Assembly: GCA_900548265.1 (NCBI GenBank)
Contig: URKG01000008.1
Location: 17,716 to 81,715, forward strand
DNA from: an uncultured Collinsella sp.
GTDB taxonomy: Bacteria > Actinomycetota > Coriobacteriia > Coriobacteriales > Coriobacteriaceae
Reading direction: 5' to 3'
Length of the DNA stretch: 64,000 nt
Numbering within the stretch: the first letter of the stretch is position 1; each line of letters begins with the position of its first letter. Below the pieces are notes generated by a model. The model was not told the origin of the DNA and searched no databases. It was given only the letters and a program-made list of their open reading frames with translations. Shown in pieces: positions 59,981 through 64,000 of this stretch. A program made the position numbers and the translations under genes.

Positions 59981-60142
59981 TGCCACGAAAAGGGCCCATC
60001 TACTACGATTGGGTCGCAGGGTTCGACCATAGCCGACTTTTTCGAAAATCGGCAAGCTCTCTACCTGCGGTTTTATTTTTTCAAATTCCGGGATGGTCGA
60101 GGATGGTCGGTTAAACGTAGTAGATGGCCGCATTTCGTGGCA
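59981..60142. repeat. Family E long foldback, copy 2
   Basis: Arms TGCCACGAAAAGGGCCCATC... and complement; its reverse complement aligns with 32661-32823 along the entire 163 bp, including the AAAACCGCAGGTAGA centre. So the family inserts in both orientations. Confidence 0.7.
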
Positions 60143-60193
60143 AACGGTCCGACCCAAGACCCAAGGCAGCCAACCTCGAATGGTCATTCTCGA

Positions 60194-60260
60194 AGTTGCG
60201 GTGGAATACGGACTGAATTGGCCCCTTAAAGGCAAAAACACTCCGTATTCCACCGCAACT
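60194..60260. repeat. Family F foldback, copy 2
   Basis: AGTTGCGGTGGAATACGGA with exact complement TCCGTATTCCACCGCAACT and a 29-base loop. It lies 16 bp past the tadA-glycerate kinase stop codon in the sense of that gene, as copy 1 follows rlmKL. Confidence 0.7.
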
Positions 60261-60276
60261 TATAGGGAGATAGGCC

Positions 60277-62058
60277 TTAGAGGCGGGCGAGGTCGTAGGA
60301 TTGAGCGGCTGCCTCGCCGCCACAGATGAGGTTGGTTGTGGCTTCTTGCGGATCGAGTGCCTGTTCCAGGTCCATGGGCTTGCGGCAAATCGGCAAAACC
60401 AAGTCAATACCCTGCCCATATACCGCGTCCAGGTTGACGGCGCGACCGCCCACGACGGCGACCACCGGCTTGCCATATCGCTTCGCACGACGGGCCACGC
60501 CCACCGGCGCCTTACCGGCGGCGGACTGCTCATCCATATTGCCCTCGCCCGTTATGACCAGGTTGACATCGCGTACGCGCTCGTCAAACCCCACGAGATC
60601 GAGCACCGTCTCCACACCCGAGCGCAGCTCCGCACCGAGCGCCAGCAACGCCGCGCCCAAGCCACCGGCAGCGCCCGCGCCGGGCACTCCGAGCACCGAG
60701 CCAAATGTCCGTGTGCCCTCGGGCACGCGCAACAATCCCTGAGCCCGCACCCCGGTAATTGCCGCATCGAGCAGGCGACCGTAGCCGACCATCCAGCTGT
60801 CGTACCTGCGCAGCGCCTCAGCGTCATCCGTCGGCAGACCCTTCTGCCCGCCAAACACCGCCAGCGCACCGCGGCGCCCCACGAGCGGATTCTCGACATC
60901 CGAAAGCACAACGATACGAGCGCCGCTCAGTGCACGAAGCGCTGACGTCAAATCGATACTCGACACGTGTTCAAGGCCCGCAAGACCGGGGGCGACATCG
61001 CAGTCCTGATCATCGACCACACGCGCGCCCAGCGCCTGCAGCATGCCGGCGCCACCGTCGTTGGTGGCGCTGCCGCCCAGACCAATATAGAGTGTCTTTG
61101 CGCCCATGCGAACCGCGCGAAGCATGAGCTCGCCCACGCCATAGGTTGTGGCCGCCAACGCCGCCGACCCCGTACAAGGCGAATACCCAATGCCGGCCGC
61201 CTCGGCCATCTCAATTACAGCCGACTCGCACTCGACATCAACCAGCATCCGGGCAGACGCGCGCTTGCCCAAGGGACCTGCCACCTCGCAGGTCACAATC
61301 TCACCGCCGCACGCGGCAACGGCATCGAGCGTTCCCTCGCCACCATCTGCCAGCGGCAATGTACACACCTCGGCATCGGACCACACACGGCGCACGCCTT
61401 CGGCAACCGCTGCCTCCGCCTGCGCGCTCGAAACGCTGCCCTTAAAGGAGTCGATCGCCAGCAGCACACGGCGGGGCCGACGGCATGCAGGACCAAAGTC
61501 AACCGCCGTGCCAGCATCCTCACCGGCACCTGCAAGCGCTGCGGCGTGAGCGGCGTGTGCTTCAAGATCGGCCCCACAACCGCAATCAGCGCCGCCCGCT
61601 CCGCGCAGACCGCCAAAATAGCTACTTAGCAGCTCGCGGCATTCATCCGCCAGGACCCCAGCCGTCACGTTAAACCGATGATTCAGGCGCGAATCGGCAT
61701 TCAGGTCATACAGCGAACCCAGCGCGCCCGCCTTGGCATCAGCCGCGCCATACACGCAGCGCCCCGCGCGCGCGTTAACCATAAGCCCCGCACACATGCA
61801 GCATGGCTCGAGCGTCACGTAGACCGTGCAATCGGAAAGGCGCCAGCGACCGAGCGACCGAGCGGCAGCGCACAGGGCCGCGAACTCTGCATGAGCCGAA
61901 GGATCCTGGTCGAGCTCGCGCCGATTGTGCGCCCTCGCGACGATCTCGCCGTCGCGCACCACTACGGCTCCGATGGGCACCTCGCCCACCGTCGCGGCGG
62001 CGCGCGCCTCCGCCAACGCCTCGCGCATGAACTTCTCGTCGATTTCGGTGATCGTCAT
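60277..62058 (-). CDS. Fusion of tRNA adenosine deaminase (TadA) and glycerate kinase
   Basis: One open frame of 593 residues joins two enzymes. Residues 1-150: TadA, which makes inosine at the wobble base of tRNA-Arg(ACG), with zinc motifs HAEF (about 53) and PCCMC (about 83). A linker of about 45 Ala/Gly-rich residues with several Cys and His follows. Residues about 198-593: type I glycerate kinase (LLAIDSFKGSVSS, LADGGEGTLDA, GLGGSATNDGG, TGEGNMDEQS), forming phosphoglycerate from glycerate. AGGGAAGG precedes the ATG at 62058. No stop or frameshift at the junction is seen. TadA is normally essential. Confidence 0.9.
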   Translation of the reverse strand: MTITEIDEKFMREALAEARAAATVGEVPIGAVVVRDGEIVARAHNRRELDQDPSAHAEFAALCAAARSLGRWRLSDCTVYVTLEPCCMCAGLMVNARAGRCVYGAADAKAGALGSLYDLNADSRLNHRFNVTAGVLADECRELLSSYFGGLRGAGGADCGCGADLEAHAAHAAALAGAGEDAGTAVDFGPACRRPRRVLLAIDSFKGSVSSAQAEAAVAEGVRRVWSDAEVCTLPLADGGEGTLDAVAACGGEIVTCEVAGPLGKRASARMLVDVECESAVIEMAEAAGIGYSPCTGSAALAATTYGVGELMLRAVRMGAKTLYIGLGGSATNDGGAGMLQALGARVVDDQDCDVAPGLAGLEHVSSIDLTSALRALSGARIVVLSDVENPLVGRRGALAVFGGQKGLPTDDAEALRRYDSWMVGYGRLLDAAITGVRAQGLLRVPEGTRTFGSVLGVPGAGAAGGLGAALLALGAELRSGVETVLDLVGFDERVRDVNLVITGEGNMDEQSAAGKAPVGVARRAKRYGKPVVAVVGGRAVNLDAVYGQGIDLVLPICRKPMDLEQALDPQEATTNLICGGEAAAQSYDLARL

Positions 62059-62109
62059 CGTTCGCCTTCCCTGTTGCAAATTCAAAACGATGCTATCATT
62101 ACGACTCAC

Positions 62110-62199
62110 GGAGAGATGGCAGAGCGGTTGAATGCGGCGGTCTTGAAAACCGTTGAGCGCGAGAGCGTTCCGGGGGTTCGAATCCCCCTCTCTCCGCCA
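62110..62199 (+). tRNA. tRNA-Ser (anticodon TGA)
   Basis: Acceptor arms GGAGAGA / TCTCTCC pair with discriminator G and encoded CCA. The D arm, anticodon stem CGGTC-TTGAAAA-CCG with TGA anticodon, a long variable arm (class II) and the T loop GGTTCGAATCC are all readable. Divergent from the tadA fusion, 51 bp away; ends 3 bp before the TetR stop. Confidence 0.95.
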
Positions 62200-62202
62200 C
62201 TT

Positions 62203-62799
62203 CTAGTGATGCACCGGCGTCATGGTCCGCTCAAACAGCGCATCGACCACGTCGGCTATCTCAGGTCGACGCTCAAGATCGTGGCCCGATTCCCACCATA
62301 TCGTGAAAAGTCGAATAATACCGCCGGCGACAAACTCAGACGTCGTCTCGAGTGACACGGGGGCCAGGGCATCCTCGGCAAGCACGTTCATCACACGCTC
62401 GCGGATGGAGCGGGCAATGCGGTCGCAAATAACGTTGGTCAACATGCCCGACATGCTGCTTGCCAAAATGTTATCCATGAGCCGCTCGTGCGTCAGAATC
62501 AAATCCATGGCATCGTCCAAAATCGCGTGCCGAAGCGCGCGCACGTCCTCGGCAGACACTGCGCCGGCCTCATCGGGCTGTTTTTGCGGCAAGCCCGACA
62601 TGAGCTCATCGATATAAAAGGCAAAGTAATCGTTTTTGTCGCGAAAGTGCTTGTAGAACGTCGTGCGGCGAATCATGGCGCGGTCGCACAGCATGGCAAC
62701 CGTCAGGTCCTCAAAACGATGCTCCTCGAGAAGCTCGGTGAAGGCATCGAACAGGGCGCGGTAGGTTTTCTTAATGCGAAGGTCCACTGGTATCGCCAT
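62203..62799 (-). CDS. TetR/AcrR-family transcriptional regulator
   Basis: Regulator of about 198 residues with N-terminal helix-turn-helix (FEDLTVAMLCDRAMIRRTTFYKHFRDKNDYFAFY) and a divergent ligand-binding domain. Start uncertain: ATG at 62799 sits directly on a GAGG, whereas GTG at 62787 has that GAGG 12 bases upstream. It is divergent from lemA. The target is unknown. Confidence 0.85.
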   Translation of the reverse strand: MAIPVDLRIKKTYRALFDAFTELLEEHRFEDLTVAMLCDRAMIRRTTFYKHFRDKNDYFAFYIDELMSGLPQKQPDEAGAVSAEDVRALRHAILDDAMDLILTHERLMDNILASSMSGMLTNVICDRIARSIRERVMNVLAEDALAPVSLETTSEFVAGGIIRLFTIWWESGHDLERRPEIADVVDALFERTMTPVHH

Positions 62800-62998
62800 C
62801 CTCAGGGCAAAGACAACACTCGTCAATCTGTCGCATATCTTACACCTGTACCTCGCGCGCTTTGCCCCGGTGCCAACCCCGCCGAAAACACAACGCTTAC
62901 CGGAAAGTTCGGCACGTCAAAACGTTGCGGGTATACTAGTAGCGTTATACCAACGGCAGCTGGCGCATGCCGCCGCGGCCATTCGAAACGGAGACATC

Positions 62999-63550
62999 AT
63001 GATTACCGTCATCATCGGCATCGTTGTTGTCATTGTGATTGTCTGCGCCATCGCCGGCATCTACAACAACATGGTCACCAAGCGTAACCGCATCGATAAC
63101 GCCTGGCAGAACATCGATACGCAGCTGCAGCGCCGCAACGACCTGATCCCCAACCTGGTCGAAACCGTCAAGGGCTATGCCAAGCACGAGCAGGAGACGC
63201 TCTCCGCCGTGATCAGCGCGCGTAACACCGCCGTCAAGGCCACCACGCCCGAGGCCAAGATGGAAGCCGACAACGTGCTGACCGGCGCACTGCGCCAGCT
63301 CTTCGCTGTGGCCGAGGCCTATCCCGATCTTAAGGCAAACACCAACTTTACGCAGCTGCAGGCATCGCTCGAGGACACCGAGAACAAGATTAGCTATGCA
63401 CGCCAGAGCTACAACGACTGCGTGCTCAGCTACAACAACGCCATTCAGACGTTCCCGGCTGTCATCTTTGCTGGCATCTTCCAGTTTAAGGAGCGCCAGG
63501 GCTTCGAGGCCGCCGAAGCAGCCCGTCAGGCCCCGACCGTCAAGTTCTAG
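62999..63550 (+). CDS. LemA-family membrane protein
   Basis: Protein of 183 residues: N-terminal helix (3-22, short external tail), then the LemA coiled-coil domain with NRIDNAWQNIDTQLQRRNDLIPNLVETVKGY and NNAIQTFPAVIFAG. LemA proteins are thought to anchor helical bundles at the membrane; role unknown. GGAGA precedes the ATG. No DUF2207/TPM partner follows in the window. Confidence 0.92.
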   Translation: MITVIIGIVVVIVIVCAIAGIYNNMVTKRNRIDNAWQNIDTQLQRRNDLIPNLVETVKGYAKHEQETLSAVISARNTAVKATTPEAKMEADNVLTGALRQLFAVAEAYPDLKANTNFTQLQASLEDTENKISYARQSYNDCVLSYNNAIQTFPAVIFAGIFQFKERQGFEAAEAARQAPTVKF

Positions 63551-63586
63551 TAGTTTGGCAGCGCATCCTTAATCGGCCAAATGCAT

Positions 63587-63632
63587 AAACCGCCCCGTCG
63601 AATGCATACTTCGACGGGGCGGTTTCCTTTTT
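63587..63632 (+). terminator. Rho-independent terminator after lemA
   Basis: AAACCGCCCCGTCGA / TCGACGGGGCGGTTT with 9-base loop, followed by TCCTTTTTC. Strong intrinsic terminator. Confidence 0.85.
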
Positions 63633-63649
63633 CGCGAAGGTCCCCCTCT

Positions 63650-63864
63650 AAGCGCCGTGCATTTTTAGGAGTATTCAACATAACCAAGAGCTTCGGGCGC
63701 CACGATAAATGCCAAAGACCGCGAATATCCCTGCAAATCAACCGCTGTCAGCCCATAACCCCGCCCATCATCCGTAGAAAACATCGAGAAATCCCGATTT
63801 TTTGCCCGAGGTCGGTATGCAGGGGCCTTCGATTGCAGAATACTCGCAAAAATGCACGTCGCCA
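63650..63864. repeat. Family R foldback, copy 2
   Basis: Opposed arms GTGCATTTTTAGGAGTATTC (63657-63676) and the complement of GTGCATTTTTGCGAGTATTC (63839-63858). Spacing and arm sequence match the element at 35061-35277. The interior (about 150 bp) has no clear gene. A 118-codon open frame crosses it, but is arginine-rich and non-descript. Confidence 0.55.
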
Positions 63865-63885
63865 CCACCCCCACATGGCGCGAAC

Positions 63886-63917
63886 CAAAACAAAAGCGCG
63901 GCCTAAAAGGCCGCGCA
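63886..63917 (-). terminator. Terminator of a minus-strand gene at the right edge
   Basis: On the minus strand GCGCGGCC - TTTTA - GGCCGCGC followed by TTTTGTTTT. It lies 17 bp after the stop codon of the partial gene entering from the right edge. Confidence 0.7.
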
Positions 63918-63933
63918 CCATTTTTAATTCAGA

Positions 63934-64000
63934 TTAATTATTGTTCGTTGTGACATCGCCGAGCCCGCAGGGCGGAGAGTAAGTTCCCTCCCGGCGCATT
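63934..64000 (-). CDS. C-terminal end of a gene entering from the right edge (partial)
   Basis: Only the last 20 or so codons may lie in the window, ending ...YSPPCGLGDVTTNNN then TAA at 63934-63936. Direct support is the clear minus-strand terminator just beyond the stop. No family can be assigned from this fragment, and the reading frame could be wrong. Confidence 0.4.
   Translation of the reverse strand, partial: MRREGTYSPPCGLGDVTTNNN

Noticed and set aside
63581..63937. 118-codon plus-strand open frame after lemA
   Set aside because: Runs through a terminator and repeat R, is Arg/Lys/His-rich and has no ribosome-binding site.

Overview
The window looks like a chromosomal segment of a gut actinobacterium of the class Coriobacteriia, most likely Collinsella or a close relative. 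The basis is high GC, many GTG/TTG starts, actinobacterial-type proteins, LTA-synthase-like and sortase-anchored surface proteins, and many intergenic foldback repeats. The genus is an inference; no 16S gene is present.

Layout. 0-4 kb: a HicA/HicB toxin-antitoxin pair, prmC (with a large low-complexity insertion) and prfA. 4-8.5 kb: an amino-acid ABC importer (Tat-type lipoprotein, permease, ATPase) followed by an M20 peptidase. 8.7-15.5 kb: an aldose epimerase, a membrane protein of unknown function, an MFS exporter, a low-molecular-weight phosphatase, a DUF4143-type ATPase, a TIGR04076 protein and a pyridoxamine kinase. 16-20.2 kb: a MarR regulator overlapping a heterodimeric ABC exporter. 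20.8-21.9 kb: a membrane diguanylate cyclase. 22-27.9 kb: a pilus operon with tip/adhesin, SipA-like pseudo-signal-peptidase, Spy0128-like pilin and class B sortase. The adhesin signal peptide is out of frame at a G7 tract, suggesting phase variation. 28-32.5 kb: a LysR regulator divergent from an SDR/MFS/Gfo-Idh-MocA catabolic operon. 32.9-39.8 kb: Tex, a transaldolase-family aldolase, a HAD phosphatase and an RlmKL-type rRNA methyltransferase with a degenerate first methyltransferase domain. 39.9-44.6 kb: a potassium module (kup, a 64-residue membrane protein, a short KdpD-like kinase and a KdpE-like regulator). 44.8-54.3 kb: a nitroreductase, an LTA-synthase-like enzyme, a 1362-residue FG-GAP surface protein with a LANTG anchor, and a flavodoxin. 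54.4-59.4 kb: a second heterodimeric ABC exporter and a coiled-coil LANTG surface protein. 59.7-63.6 kb: SRP RNA, a TadA-glycerate kinase fusion, tRNA-Ser(TGA), a TetR regulator and LemA.

The intergenic regions are unusually structured. At least nine families of foldback or palindromic repeats recur, named here C, D, E, F, G, H, P, Q and R. Several lie directly after a stop codon in the sense direction. In families C, G and P the stems differ between copies yet stay complementary. Family H forms tandem arrays of palindromes with a period of about 61 bp, two of which bracket the FG-GAP surface protein gene. Together with the phase-variable pilus, these are the most interesting content of the window.
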